From NCBI GenBank assembly GCA_019358985.1, contig JAHHIJ010000002.1, positions 62,001-126,000 on the forward strand: 64,000 nt of DNA, written 5' to 3'. A model generated the notes under the pieces. It searched no databases. It was not told the DNA's origin and saw nothing but the letters and a program-made list of their open reading frames with translations. Source of the DNA: Tolypothrix brevis GSE-NOS-MK-07-07A. GTDB lineage: Bacteria; Cyanobacteriota; Cyanobacteriia; Cyanobacteriales; Nostocaceae. The stretch's first letter is position 1. The number at the start of each line of letters is the position of its first letter. Below, piece by piece: positions 44,902 to 53,351 of this stretch. A program made the translations under genes and the position numbers.

Positions 44902-45051
44902 CTATCCTTCTTCATACTGTGTTCGTTCAGGATCAGTCGCTTTTCGAGCCGAAATTAATCGAATCTCGTTGCCGCGCCACATATACGCCACCACCAGGAC
45001 TCGACCCAAAGCATCCATTCCAATTGTAATGAATCGTTCTTCTTCAAACCC
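44902..45051 (-). pseudogene. brnT toxin remnant (C-terminal part)
   Basis: Fifty codons in frame with the standard BrnT C-terminus, including RFITIGMDALGRVLVVAYM, WRGNEIRLISARKATDPERT and QYEEG, end in TAG directly before brnA. Upstream the frame meets TGA and no initiator, and the N-terminal RNase half is absent. The toxin is therefore inactivated. Confidence 0.85.
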
Positions 45052-45216
45052 TCATTATATGCACATTTGTACACAACGCACACCACTGAACTGACAGAAG
45101 ATTTTTTTTTATCAAAAAATTTATCCCTACATCCAAACAGTCCAACCATTTTCGCTTTAAGTTTAACTGGGCGCGATCGCCACAATTAAGGCATCCACGC
45201 CCGTGTTTTTACGTTT

Positions 45217-45564
45217 TTAATAATGCGGAATGGAAGGGTTTACTAAGGTGGAGTAGGCATCAATACCACCTGCAATATTTTTAACATTTGTAAATCCTTG
45301 AGCCGCTAACCACTGACACATCTGAGCCGAGCGAATGCCATGATGACATAATACAAGGGTTTCAGCGTGAGGATCGAAACGGGTAGGAATTTGATCGCCC
45401 CATTGGGAAAATTGACTCAGGGGTAGATTGACAAAACCCTCAATACTAGCGATCGCTAATTCTTCTGGTTCGCGCACATCGAAAAACTGAATATCTCGAT
45501 CGCCTGAAGCTAGACGTTCCGCCAATTCATCTACACTAATTTGGGTAATAGGTTGGGTATTCAT
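45217..45564 (-). CDS. Rhodanese-like domain protein
   Basis: A 115-residue single rhodanese domain. The active-site loop LCHHGIRSAQM has the catalytic Cys73, and the CH2-type motif FFDVREPEELAIASI precedes it; length and fold match small cytoplasmic GlpE/ThiI-type sulfurtransferases. The sulfur acceptor is unknown. A chance GACGTTCCG in the coding sequence is part of normal codons for LAERLAS and not an inserted repeat. Confidence 0.9.
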   Translation of the reverse strand: MNTQPITQISVDELAERLASGDRDIQFFDVREPEELAIASIEGFVNLPLSQFSQWGDQIPTRFDPHAETLVLCHHGIRSAQMCQWLAAQGFTNVKNIAGGIDAYSTLVNPSIPHY

Positions 45565-45730
45565 AGATTAGGGCATTGGGCAATGCTCTTCTTTATTTTT
45601 AACAGATTTCTGATCAGGTTTCAGTAATAAACTTAGTCTTAGTATCAATACCGCATTTTCTCTGTTGAGAAGACGGTTTCACATTATTGTTGTGTGTAAA
45701 AGCCGCTTGCGCGGTCTTTAAAAGAAAATT

Positions 45731-47386
45731 ATGAGACAAAACTCATTGTTTGGTTTTCTAGCAGCTGGTGCGATCGCACTGTTATTGATTATTATCGCAG
45801 GCTTTTACTGGTTCTTTGGCAAAAGTCCAGTTAACCTCATTGGTGGTGGGACTGCTTCGGAACCAGGCGCCGCCATTTTCGTGTCTAAAAGCGCACCAGT
45901 TATGGTATCAGTGCTGATGAATCCAGGCAAATTGGAGGCTAGTAGTAGCGATGGCGAACTGTCAAAATTGAAAACAAGTTTATTAGCTAATACTGGCATT
46001 GATTACAAAAAAGACGTTCAACCCTGGTTGGGAAACGAAATTACACTCGCTGTCACCAGCTTAGATATTGATCGCGACGCCGCAAACGGACTGCAAACCG
46101 GGTATCTAATGGCACTAGCAAGCAATAAACCCGAAAAAAGTCGCGAGTTTGTGGAGTTGTTATTTTCCAAGCGTGCGATCGCTGGCGAAAACTTAGTTGT
46201 GGAACAATACGAAGGTGTAAAGCTGATTTCTGACACTTCCTCGTCGGAAAAAGGTTTGCTTGCCGGTGCATCTGTAGGGGATTTTGTCTTATTTGCCAAC
46301 GATCCAAAAGTGCTGCGAGATGCAATTAATAACGTCCAAGCACCGGATCTCAATTTGACAAATTCCGTCCAATACCAGAAAGCGCTAAAACAACTGCCGA
46401 AAAACTCTTTAGCTGCGGCTTTTCTCAATCTTCCCGCTGTCGCTGAATGGCAAAAATTAAAGCTGCCAAAAGCAACTTATGACAGCCAAATAGTTTCCTT
46501 AAGGTTGAACTCCAAAGGATTGCTTGCAGAAACCAGCTTCCTGGCATCATCGGCAACATCATCGCCATCTTCACAACTTTCGCAACCTGTGGGAGCATTG
46601 GAATATATTCCCGAAACAGCAGGTTTAGCAATCTCAGGTGTTGATTTGAGCAATTTGGATAAGAGTGATTTAGCTCAAGTTTGGAAACAACTGACAACGG
46701 CAATATCTGGATCGCAAAAAGATGTTACTTCTGGCTTGGTACAACCCTTAACGGATGTAGAAAAAGCCTGGGGTATCGATTTGCGTCATGATATTTTCAG
46801 TTTGGTTCAAGGTGAATATGCGATCGCATTGTTACCGGATCAAGAGCAAATTAATTATGATTGGATTTTTGTGGTGGAAAAATCCGAAGATGTTCCTTTA
46901 TTGATTTCTCGGTTAGATGCGATCGCTTCATCCCAAGGATTAAACATTAACTGCCTCACTTTAGATAATCAAAAAATCTTTGCTTGGACAAAGTTAACAA
47001 CCGTGACGAATAATGCCGAGCGCGGTTCGGAATCGATTAACCTCAAAGCAAAAGCCAAGGGGGTACATACAAGTTTAGGAAATTACGAAATTTTTACTTC
47101 TTCAATTGATGTGATGAATCAAGTCTTGAAAGTCAAGGATAATTCCTTAGTGAAAAATCGCAATTTCCAAGATAGTATTGCTGGGATTCCCCAACCGAAT
47201 CAAGGCTATCTTTACCTCGACTGGGCAAAGAGTCACGAGATTGTAGAACGTCAAATACCCATTCTCAAGCTCGTGGAAGTAGTCGCTAAACCGTTTCTGG
47301 ATAAAGTGCGATCGCTCATAGTTAGTAGTTACGGTAGCGACACCGGATTACTCAAAGGTGGCATCTTCTTCCAACTTCACTCCTGA
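45731..47386 (+). CDS. DUF3352 domain protein
   Basis: A 551-residue exported or membrane-anchored protein. One N-terminal membrane helix (about 10-32) is followed by a large soluble part of DUF3352 type: FVSKSAPVMVSVLMNPGKLE, WLGNEITLAVTSLD, LIDFVLFANDPKVL-like segment near 190, and DIFSLVQGEYAIALLPDQE near 360. Conserved in cyanobacteria, function unknown. ATG 45731. Confidence 0.8.
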   Translation: MRQNSLFGFLAAGAIALLLIIIAGFYWFFGKSPVNLIGGGTASEPGAAIFVSKSAPVMVSVLMNPGKLEASSSDGELSKLKTSLLANTGIDYKKDVQPWLGNEITLAVTSLDIDRDAANGLQTGYLMALASNKPEKSREFVELLFSKRAIAGENLVVEQYEGVKLISDTSSSEKGLLAGASVGDFVLFANDPKVLRDAINNVQAPDLNLTNSVQYQKALKQLPKNSLAAAFLNLPAVAEWQKLKLPKATYDSQIVSLRLNSKGLLAETSFLASSATSSPSSQLSQPVGALEYIPETAGLAISGVDLSNLDKSDLAQVWKQLTTAISGSQKDVTSGLVQPLTDVEKAWGIDLRHDIFSLVQGEYAIALLPDQEQINYDWIFVVEKSEDVPLLISRLDAIASSQGLNINCLTLDNQKIFAWTKLTTVTNNAERGSESINLKAKAKGVHTSLGNYEIFTSSIDVMNQVLKVKDNSLVKNRNFQDSIAGIPQPNQGYLYLDWAKSHEIVERQIPILKLVEVVAKPFLDKVRSLIVSSYGSDTGLLKGGIFFQLHS

Positions 47387-47707
47387 TTGTAGAGACAAGG
47401 GGGACTTTTTGAAGAGGGGAAAGGGGGAAAGGGGAAAGGGGAAGGGTAAGAAAATGCTTTTCGCGTGTTTAAATAACTCTTCTTACAAACGTCAACGGGA
47501 CGGAAACCGACTCCGCTGAGGAAGGCGCTTTATTTCTATACCTTTACCCTTTACCCTTTAACCTTTTCCCCTCCCCCTCTCCCTCCGACTTCACAAAAAC
47601 TTCTATTGTGGCACATATTAATGTGGCACACATGGATAAATATACTTGATTATCTTTTTTATGATATGTATATAAAAAACTATTAAAGACCCTGTTGGAG
47701 GGCTGAT
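47387..47707. other. Intergenic region with complementary purine/pyrimidine repeats
   Basis: GGGGAAAGGGGGAAAGGGGA (about 47416-47440) on one side and CCTTTACCCTTTACCC...CCCCTCCCCCTC (47537-47585) on the other are complementary and could pair over about 100 bases. This is the gene-end repeat type seen in many Nostocales. The gene-proximal part is the promoter region of the 47708 gene. Confidence 0.55.
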
Positions 47708-48199
47708 ATGAAATATTTTTGCCCCCGACTTCAGCTCCGAAGCGGCTTTATTTTAGCGGTGTTAAGTGGCATTACTGCTAGCCCTGTAATGGCGGATACG
47801 TCAAACTTTGGTAAGTTAAGTTTGGCACCAGGTTTTGCACCAGCACAAGGAATGGTAGAAGGGTATACTGGCGGTTCTTATTCATTGTCTGCGATTAGTA
47901 ACCGCGATCGCGACAGAAATGCTTGTATTGGTTTTGCCGATCCCAAACCAGATCACCTGATGGTTTTGGATAAAGACTTTTCCCAGTTGAATATACGAGT
48001 AAATAGTGGTGGAAAAGATACCACTTTACTCATCCAAGGACCAGACGAAGGAATTATTCGTTGCGGAGATGACACTGGTAAAAGAAAAGATGCCAGCATT
48101 CAAGGTAGTGACTGGAAAGCTGGAACTTATAAGATTTGGGTAGGTACATTTAATTCTGGAGACAAGGGCAACTACACCCTAAGAGTGGAGCAACCATAA
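47708..48199 (+). CDS. Secreted PPC-like beta-sandwich protein
   Basis: A 163-residue protein with a signal peptide (about 1-29, ending VMA). The mature part reads as one jelly-roll like those of bacterial pre-peptidase C-terminal (PPC) domains: LAPGFAPAQGMVEGYTGG, CIGFADPKPDHLMVL, DTTLLIQGPDEGIIRCGDD and AGTYKIWVGTFNSGDKGNYT. Two cysteines may form a disulfide. Probably periplasmic, role unknown. Confidence 0.7.
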   Translation: MKYFCPRLQLRSGFILAVLSGITASPVMADTSNFGKLSLAPGFAPAQGMVEGYTGGSYSLSAISNRDRDRNACIGFADPKPDHLMVLDKDFSQLNIRVNSGGKDTTLLIQGPDEGIIRCGDDTGKRKDASIQGSDWKAGTYKIWVGTFNSGDKGNYTLRVEQP

Positions 48200-48214
48200 A
48201 TTGGGTAATTACGA

Positions 48215-48480
48215 ATGCCGTGACGTACTCCCACACTGCCCTATCGGGTCAGTGTGGGCTTCTCAGCGACTCCCGGTACTCCGTCGGACATTAACTGAGC
48301 TTTGTTTAGAGTCCACGAGACGCCCCTCCGCAGACTTTGAGCAATATAAAGATTGTTCAAAACCTTCGTACTGTCAGAGTTTTACCTACCCACAGAAAGC
48401 GACACAGAAGTGTCTGTTACTGGGTAGAACCCCATACTCTGAGTTTTCAAGGTACAGCGTACAGGAAGCGGTTAGCTATT
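48215..48480 (-). mobile_element. IS605-like right end/omega-RNA-like relic
   Basis: Read on the minus strand, the segment TCTGCGGAGGGGCGTCTCG, GTGGACTCTAAACAAAGC and GTCCGACGGAGTACCGGGAG leads to GAAGC, a perfect 9-bp hairpin (CCCACACTG/CAGTGTGGG, 48227-48256) and GAGTACGTCAC. The same GAAGC-hairpin-GAGTCATGTCAC layout is at 21560-21523. No transposase frame is present. Resemblance to TnpB guide RNA ends is by layout and memory of similar loci. Confidence 0.5.
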
Positions 48481-48542
48481 AGTTTTTGTTTAACCTGTAC
48501 TTTTCAATGCTAGCATGAATGTAACGCATTTGTACTGGCATT

Positions 48543-48731
48543 ATGAAGAATAAAACATTAAACCTACGAATATCAGAGAGGAGATTAAATAAGTTGCGTT
48601 TATATTCAGTCTGGAAAGAGAAATCGATGACTCAAATACTGGAAGACTTCATTGACTCGTTGCCAACCCCGGAGATGTGCAATTCCTCATCTCTTCGAGA
48701 GGCAACGCCTTCGACCAACATCGCTCAATGA
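48543..48731 (+). CDS. Short ribbon-helix-helix protein
   Basis: A 62-residue protein whose first 45 residues (KTLNLRISERRLNKLRLYSV then KEKSMTQILEDFIDSLP) have the RHH pattern: one beta strand with alternating residues and two helices. I recall such small RHH genes next to TnpB-type transposase genes in cyanobacteria, and this copy sits between transposon-end relics. The transposase gene itself is missing. It may be an orphan regulator. Confidence 0.65.
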   Translation: MKNKTLNLRISERRLNKLRLYSVWKEKSMTQILEDFIDSLPTPEMCNSSSLREATPSTNIAQ

Positions 48732-48782
48732 ACTACATTCATTATCTCCTGTTGGTCAATTCGTCATTGCCCAAAAATTCAT

Positions 48783-48817
48783 CCCACGCTTCTATCGACG
48801 GTAAGACGTGGGGCTTC
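48783..48817 (+). terminator. Hairpin CCCACG...CGTGGG followed by GCTTCTTTTTG
   Basis: A 6-bp stem (extended by CTT/AAG after one mismatch) and a T-rich tail; either a terminator of the RHH gene or the right-end hairpin of a lost IS605-type element. Confidence 0.6.
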
Positions 48818-48906
48818 TTTTTGTTGAAGGCTAAATTAAGAGCGATCGCACTCGGAAGGATAAAATAGATAAGTAGCTCGTTTTGCTTTCCGAGGGTATC
48901 ATAAAA

Positions 48907-49671
48907 GTGCTATCTACACTACTTACAGACTTTCGCATCATTTTTGAACGAGATCCAGCCGCTCGTAACTGGTTGGAAGTATTATTTTGCTACCCTGGTT
49001 TGCAAGCTTTGCTATTCCATCGGCTAGCTCACCGACTGCATATAATTGCTATTCCCTTTTTTCCCCGGCTGATTTCCCACATTGCTAGGTTTCTGACTGG
49101 AATTGAAATTCACCCAGGTGCAACCATTGGCAAAGGCGTATTTATTGACCACGGTATGGGCGTGGTAATTGGTGAAACAGCGATTATTGGCGACTATGCG
49201 CTTATTTATCAAGGCGTCACCCTTGGCGGTACTGGTAAAGAAAGCGGCAAACGCCACCCAACTTTAGGGGAAAATGTCGTAGTTGGTGCTGGCTCGAAGG
49301 TACTGGGTAATATTCAAATTGGTAACAACGTCCGCATCGGTGCCGGCTCAGTTGTTCTACGGGATGTCCCTTCTGATTGTACTGTGGTGGGGGTACCCGG
49401 TCGCATTGTTTATCGTTCTGGAGTCAAAGTTTCTCCTTTAGAACATAGCAATTTACCTGATTCTGAGGCACAAGTAATTCGCGCTTTAGTTGACCGCATA
49501 GAGTTGTTAGAACAACAAATACAACAGCTTCAGCAACTCCAATCTTCTGCAAAAACTCCTGTGATGGTGGGTAAATTCGTCGCTAATGAAGGTGAAGAAA
49601 TAGAAAATAAATTACGCTGCAACCTGAGAGATAAAGCTATTCAGCAGTTTCTCGATGGTGCGGGGATTTGA
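48907..49671 (+). CDS. cysE: Serine O-acetyltransferase
   Basis: A 254-residue enzyme that forms O-acetylserine from serine and acetyl-CoA for cysteine synthesis. An N-terminal helical part ([33 protein letters not shown]) is followed by a left-handed beta-helix ([20 protein letters not shown], then [20 protein letters not shown] and [14 protein letters not shown]). A Gln-rich coiled tail follows ([10 protein letters not shown]). I prefer GTG 48907, with GAGGG upstream; an in-frame TTG lies at 48883. Confidence 0.93.
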   Translation: MLSTLLTDFRIIFERDPAARNWLEVLFCYPGLQALLFHRLAHRLHIIAIPFFPRLISHIARFLTGIEIHPGATIGKGVFIDHGMGVVIGETAIIGDYALIYQGVTLGGTGKESGKRHPTLGENVVVGAGSKVLGNIQIGNNVRIGAGSVVLRDVPSDCTVVGVPGRIVYRSGVKVSPLEHSNLPDSEAQVIRALVDRIELLEQQIQQLQQLQSSAKTPVMVGKFVANEGEEIENKLRCNLRDKAIQQFLDGAGI

Positions 49672-49705
49672 AAGCATTAGACCTATGAGCAAAACCTTCA
49701 ATGAA

Positions 49706-49798
49706 TAGACATCTGTTGGAAAACAATGTAGAGACGTAGCAGTGCTACGTCTCTACAAGGGTTGTGGACAAAGCATATTTAATTTTCCCAGAGGTCTA
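49706..49798. mobile_element. Complete MITE with GACGTAGCAGTGCTACGTC
   Basis: From TAGACATCTGTTGGAAAACA to TTTTCCCAGAGGTCTA (93 bp), with the interior AAGGGTTGTGGACAAAGC. Both ends have a few mismatches to the TIR. Confidence 0.72.
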
Positions 49799-49803
49799 AT
49801 GAT

Positions 49804-49910
49804 GAGTGCAAAAATTAAGCTTAGGCATAGCCCAACCTAGGCATCGCTAATCCAAAAACGATGTTTTCTATCACTGTTTTTGGGTTTATTTTTATGCGTT
49901 AGGTATATTA
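49804..49910. repeat. 107-bp direct repeat, copy 1 (flanks Uma2 gene)
   Basis: GAGTGCAAAAATTAAGCTTA through GCGTTAGGTATATT; it matches 50706-50810 at most positions. It includes the inverted pair TCCAAAAAC / GTTTTTGG. Confidence 0.85.
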
Positions 49911-49930
49911 ACAGCTGAATCATAGAGGTT

Positions 49931-50581
49931 TTACCTACCAGCTCTCAAAACCTGTTCAGCCGTCAGTTTTAAATCTGGGAAGCTTGCAGAGACAATGATC
50001 TGATTACCCCGAAATTGCTGAATTTCATACTCCCCATCCACTAGCGTACCGATAGAGAGGGTAGGTTGTTTGGGCTTCCCAATGTGTCGAGTACCACCTA
50101 ATCCTGCGAAGTCCGCGATCCAATATTCAGAAATGCCCAAAACTGAGTAGTCTTCCACCTTACGGGCATAATCATTTTGCCAGTTGCTACTAACAACTTC
50201 CGCTACAAATTTAATCGAACTGCCCAGGGTTAGGATCGATTGCTCAGACCAAAGCGGTTCTTTAATAAGTTCATCTCGATCAACAACTGCAACGTCAGGT
50301 CGAAATGCTGTCATACCAATGCTAGAAGGACGCAATAGTCCCCGCTGAAGAACAAACCAAGGTAAGCCTGTTGCGTCGATTTGGACACAGATCTTTGTGG
50401 TAATGAAGGCTGAAACCTCTTCATGTAAGCCTGTTGGTTCCAAGTCGAACACCTCTCCATCAATCAGTTCGTAGCGGTTATCGTCACCATAACGAGCGAG
50501 AAACTCGTCAAAGCTGAGTGGCTTGTGTTGAATTGGTTGGTCGTTCGGCTTTGCCGTCCCGGAGGGAATCGCAATGGTCAT
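49931..50581 (-). CDS. Uma2 family endonuclease-fold protein
   Basis: A 216-residue protein of the Uma2 (DUF820) family, a PD-(D/E)XK nuclease fold abundant in cyanobacteria. Likely catalytic residues are in FRPDVAVVDRDE and FVAEVVSSNWQNDYARK, with GISEYWIAD after them; the N-terminal FDEFLARYGDDNRYELIDG is typical. Biological role is not established. The gene and its upstream region lie between two copies of a 107-bp direct repeat (49804-49910 and 50706-50810). Confidence 0.88.
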   Translation of the reverse strand: MTIAIPSGTAKPNDQPIQHKPLSFDEFLARYGDDNRYELIDGEVFDLEPTGLHEEVSAFITTKICVQIDATGLPWFVLQRGLLRPSSIGMTAFRPDVAVVDRDELIKEPLWSEQSILTLGSSIKFVAEVVSSNWQNDYARKVEDYSVLGISEYWIADFAGLGGTRHIGKPKQPTLSIGTLVDGEYEIQQFRGNQIIVSASFPDLKLTAEQVLRAGR

Positions 50582-50705
50582 AGGTCAACTTAGCCGAATC
50601 AATGTCTTTAGTCTACCAAATTGAATATGTGATAAACGTGTGACAGATCAAACTCCTAACATGATTGGTACGCAGGGGCATCGTTATGTAGCGAATACTA
50701 ATGAG

Positions 50706-50810
50706 GAGTGCAAAAATTAAACGTAGGCGTAGCCCAACCTAGGCATCGCTAATCCAAAAACGATGTTTTCTATCACTGTTTTTGGATTATTTTCATTCGT
50801 TAGGTATATT
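50706..50810. repeat. 107-bp direct repeat, copy 2
   Basis: Second copy, with TCCAAAAACGATGTTTTCTA, then TCACTGTTTTTGGA forming a stem; it ends 55 bases before the DUF433 start. Confidence 0.85.
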
Positions 50811-50865
50811 GACAAATGCGTCATAATCTTAAATTATTACCAATGGGTAGAGCCAAAACAAACAT

Positions 50866-51195
50866 ATGCCAGTTGTTGCAGCCAAATCTTATGTAGAGTA
50901 TCGGAACGATGCTTACTGGGTCGAGGGAACCCGAATTTCCCTCGACTCCGTTGTTTATGCCTTCCGAAGTGGATTATCACCTGAAAGCATTGTTCAGTCT
51001 TTTCCGTTACTAACATTGGAACAAGTTTATGGGGCGATCGCATTCTATCTAGCTAATCATGTTGAGATAGATTCTTACCTGGCAGCCGAGGAAGTGGCTT
51101 TTGATGCTATGCCCCAACCCCTACAAACTACTGATCCTGCTTTGTACAATAAGCTTATGGTAGCTAAGTCAGCGAGTCAGCTAGCGGGATCGTGA
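50866..51195 (+). CDS. DUF433 antitoxin of an intact pair
   Basis: A 109-residue antitoxin (VEYRNDAYWVEGTRISLDSV, then SPESIVQSFPLLTLEQVYGA) whose stop overlaps the toxin GTG by 4 bases, so the pair is translationally coupled. Helix-turn-helix-like residues 40-65 suggest autorepression. A repeat lies directly upstream of its promoter region. Confidence 0.87.
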   Translation: MPVVAAKSYVEYRNDAYWVEGTRISLDSVVYAFRSGLSPESIVQSFPLLTLEQVYGAIAFYLANHVEIDSYLAAEEVAFDAMPQPLQTTDPALYNKLMVAKSASQLAGS

Positions 51196-51542
51196 GTATT
51201 CGTTACCAAGCCGATGCTGACTTGAATCAGGCGATCGTAACGGGCGTTTTGCGGCGACAGCCCACAATTGATTTCCAAACTGCCTTTGCTGCTGGGTTGG
51301 AAGGTGTTAAAGATTCAGAAGTATTGGCGATCGCTGTACAACAGGGGCGTATTCTCGTCAGCCATGACCGCAAAACAATGCCATCAGAATTTGCTGAATT
51401 TATCACCAACAATCAGAGTTCAGGAGTTATCATCGTTTCTAGGAAGTTATCCATTGAAGTCGTTATTGAGGAACTGTTGCTGATTTGGGCAGCATCCAGT
51501 GCAGAAGAGTGGATTGATCGTATTGCAAAGCTGCCCCTCTGA
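51192..51542 (+). CDS. DUF5615 PIN-like toxin
   Basis: A 116-residue PIN-like ribonuclease-fold toxin. It starts with GTG (MSIRYQADADLNQAIVTGVL) and carries acidic positions expected for the PIN-like active site (ADADLN, EVLAIAVQQGRILVSHDRKT). Length is normal for DUF5615. It forms a type II toxin-antitoxin pair with the preceding gene. Confidence 0.85.
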   Translation: MSIRYQADADLNQAIVTGVLRRQPTIDFQTAFAAGLEGVKDSEVLAIAVQQGRILVSHDRKTMPSEFAEFITNNQSSGVIIVSRKLSIEVVIEELLLIWAASSAEEWIDRIAKLPL

Positions 51543-51862
51543 CGCTGGCTAATAACGCCCATGCACCTAACCGTGGAGATATTATCTGTTAACGGGACTT
51601 AGACAAAAAACAACGAGAAAAAAGCCTCAAATCCATTTAGGGCAAGGGATATACCTCAAAACCCAAAAAATTGCCCAGACCCAGATATATCAAGAAAAAA
51701 CTAAATCCAGGTTAAATGATTGGTGTGTATAGCTTTGAGGCTTTTTTGACTACAAAAAATGTTAAGAATAAGTAAAGCAACGTAGGCAACTGACGATTGA
51801 AAATTGGTTACAAATAATTACGGGATCAACTCTCTTGTAGTAGTGTGTCAGACACATACGCT
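51543..51862. other. Intergenic region with MITE-like inverted repeat
   Basis: AAAAAAGCCTCAAA (51618-51631) and TTTGAGGCTTTTTT (51733-51746) are exact inverted repeats about 100 bases apart, enclosing a smaller pair (GGGCAA / TTGCCC). No gene. It could be a small mobile element or a bidirectional terminator. Confidence 0.55.
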
Positions 51863-51994
51863 ATGAGTAAGAAAGTAATCATCATCACGCTGTCAGTAAC
51901 TAAGCTCGATTTAAGTCTAAATAACTGCTTCACTGATTACATCAAGTATGAAGATGTCCAGTTATACACTGTAACCCTGAACTCAAGGTATTGA
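51863..51994 (+). CDS. Possible 43-residue small protein
   Basis: ATG to TGA: MSKKVIIITLSVTKLDLSLN at the start and QLYTVTLNSRY at the end. The frame overlaps the leader of the next gene. There is no clear ribosome-binding site, so it may be a relic of a larger gene or a leader peptide. Unrecognised. Confidence 0.3.
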   Translation: MSKKVIIITLSVTKLDLSLNNCFTDYIKYEDVQLYTVTLNSRY

Positions 51995-52020
51995 TTCTGC
52001 AACGAGGGAGGATACAACAG

Positions 52021-52794
52021 ATGGCAAAAGGTCAGCACATTTTTGTAAAAAGTCCTAACGGTTGGATGACTGTGGGGATGATGCATCACGGCATAGATCT
52101 AGGCGACGGCACTGTAATTCATTTCTCAGGTGCTGACAAATCAACTGCAAGAGTGATCCGAACAAGTATCAAAGCATTTGAATGGTACAGAGTATCTCAA
52201 CCTTTCCCCTATGAACGCTTGATTGAGTTTGCATCTTATGAATTCGGTTCTGATGTAGAAAAAGCTCTTAGAAATCGACCACAACCCTCTCCATTACCGC
52301 CTAAAGATATTAAATTACGCAGTAGTAAAGAAATTATTAATGAGGCATTTAAATATTTAGAAACAACATTTCGAGAGAATAAATATAATGCAGCACGAAA
52401 CAACTGTGAACATTTTGCTACTTATTGTGCAACTGGACATCCATTCAGTCTCCAAGTGCTGAAAGATTATGAGTACTCTGAGCGCAAGAGTTCACTAGGG
52501 GGAATCATAGCAATTATTGTAACTGAATTTCAGCGGTATAAGCTAAATCCTTATGCAAAATCGAAAGACGGCTGGGATTACGTAGGAACCTCCTACCGCG
52601 ATAAAAAGTCTGGCTACCTTTATCATGAGGAGTACTCAGAGCCGTATGCTCCAGCAGCTTGGTCTGTTTGTAGAAGCACTAATGGAAGCTTTGAAAAAAT
52701 TAATCAAACAGAAGTGCCGTATCCAGTGACTCCATTAGTTCATTACTACAGGGACAAAAACAATCAGGTGCGTGAAGAGAAGATTTCTAATTAA
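52021..52794 (+). CDS. LRAT/NlpC-P60-superfamily papain-like protein
   Basis: A 257-residue protein. Residues about 20-140 have the lecithin:retinol acyltransferase pattern: HHGIDLGDGTVIHFSG supplies two histidines and NNCEHFATYC supplies the catalytic Cys129 in an NCEHF motif. The C-terminal 100 residues (YAKSKDGWDYVGTSYRDKKS, EEYSEPYAPAAWSVCRST) are unassigned. Such proteins act as acyltransferases or thiol hydrolases. ATG 52021 follows GAGGGAGG, so the longer frame from TTG 51991 is not preferred. It heads a small co-oriented cluster. Confidence 0.8.
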   Translation: MAKGQHIFVKSPNGWMTVGMMHHGIDLGDGTVIHFSGADKSTARVIRTSIKAFEWYRVSQPFPYERLIEFASYEFGSDVEKALRNRPQPSPLPPKDIKLRSSKEIINEAFKYLETTFRENKYNAARNNCEHFATYCATGHPFSLQVLKDYEYSERKSSLGGIIAIIVTEFQRYKLNPYAKSKDGWDYVGTSYRDKKSGYLYHEEYSEPYAPAAWSVCRSTNGSFEKINQTEVPYPVTPLVHYYRDKNNQVREEKISN

Positions 52795-52842
52795 GAGAAT
52801 TTGGCGGAATTGATAATTGTAAACTAGTGAACCAAGCAGCAA

Positions 52843-53304
52843 ATGCAGACAAGCGACATTATTGCATTATCAGCCTTATCAATTTCTATCTTAAGTCTTT
52901 GGCTGCAAAATTCAGGCAGTCAAAAGCAAATTATGCTGAGTAATTTTTTGGAATATACTCAGCGATACCAAGAGATTATTTCACACTTCCCAAAAGATGT
53001 AATTAATCAGGATTTTGACATTACTTCTATACCAAAAAATGACCAAGAGAGCTTGTTGCGATATATGTGGATGTACTTTGATCTTTGCTATGAAGAATAC
53101 CACCTACACAAACTTGGATTTATAAACTCTAATCTATGGAAATTATGGGAGATAGGTATGAAGTCTGCTTTTTCTAGACCTGCATTTCAACAAAGTTGGT
53201 ATTTAATCTGCGATAAGACAACATACGAGCCTGATTTAGATTTTGTTAAATTTGTAGAATCTTCTTTTCATCCTCACCAAAAAAGCTACGTTAAGAGGAA
53301 GTAG
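52843..53304 (+). CDS. Unrecognised protein with N-terminal membrane helix
   Basis: A 153-residue protein. Residues 4-22 (SDIIALSALSISILSLWLQ) are a membrane helix; the rest is helical and aromatic-rich (YMWMYFDLCYEEYHLHKLGF). The small-anchor plus helical-body layout is like DUF4760-type proteins, but I do not claim membership. It lies 48 bases after the LRAT-like gene in the same direction. Confidence 0.5.
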   Translation: MQTSDIIALSALSISILSLWLQNSGSQKQIMLSNFLEYTQRYQEIISHFPKDVINQDFDITSIPKNDQESLLRYMWMYFDLCYEEYHLHKLGFINSNLWKLWEIGMKSAFSRPAFQQSWYLICDKTTYEPDLDFVKFVESSFHPHQKSYVKRK

Positions 53305-53351
53305 TCATGCTTTAAAAAGTATAAGAGTCAACAGCTAATTATGGAGATGAT

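Noticed and set aside
45500-45530. GACGTTCCG in the rhodanese gene as an inserted palindrome
   Set aside because: Only eight to nine bases match and they encode ordinary conserved residues (LAERLAS); no second arm.
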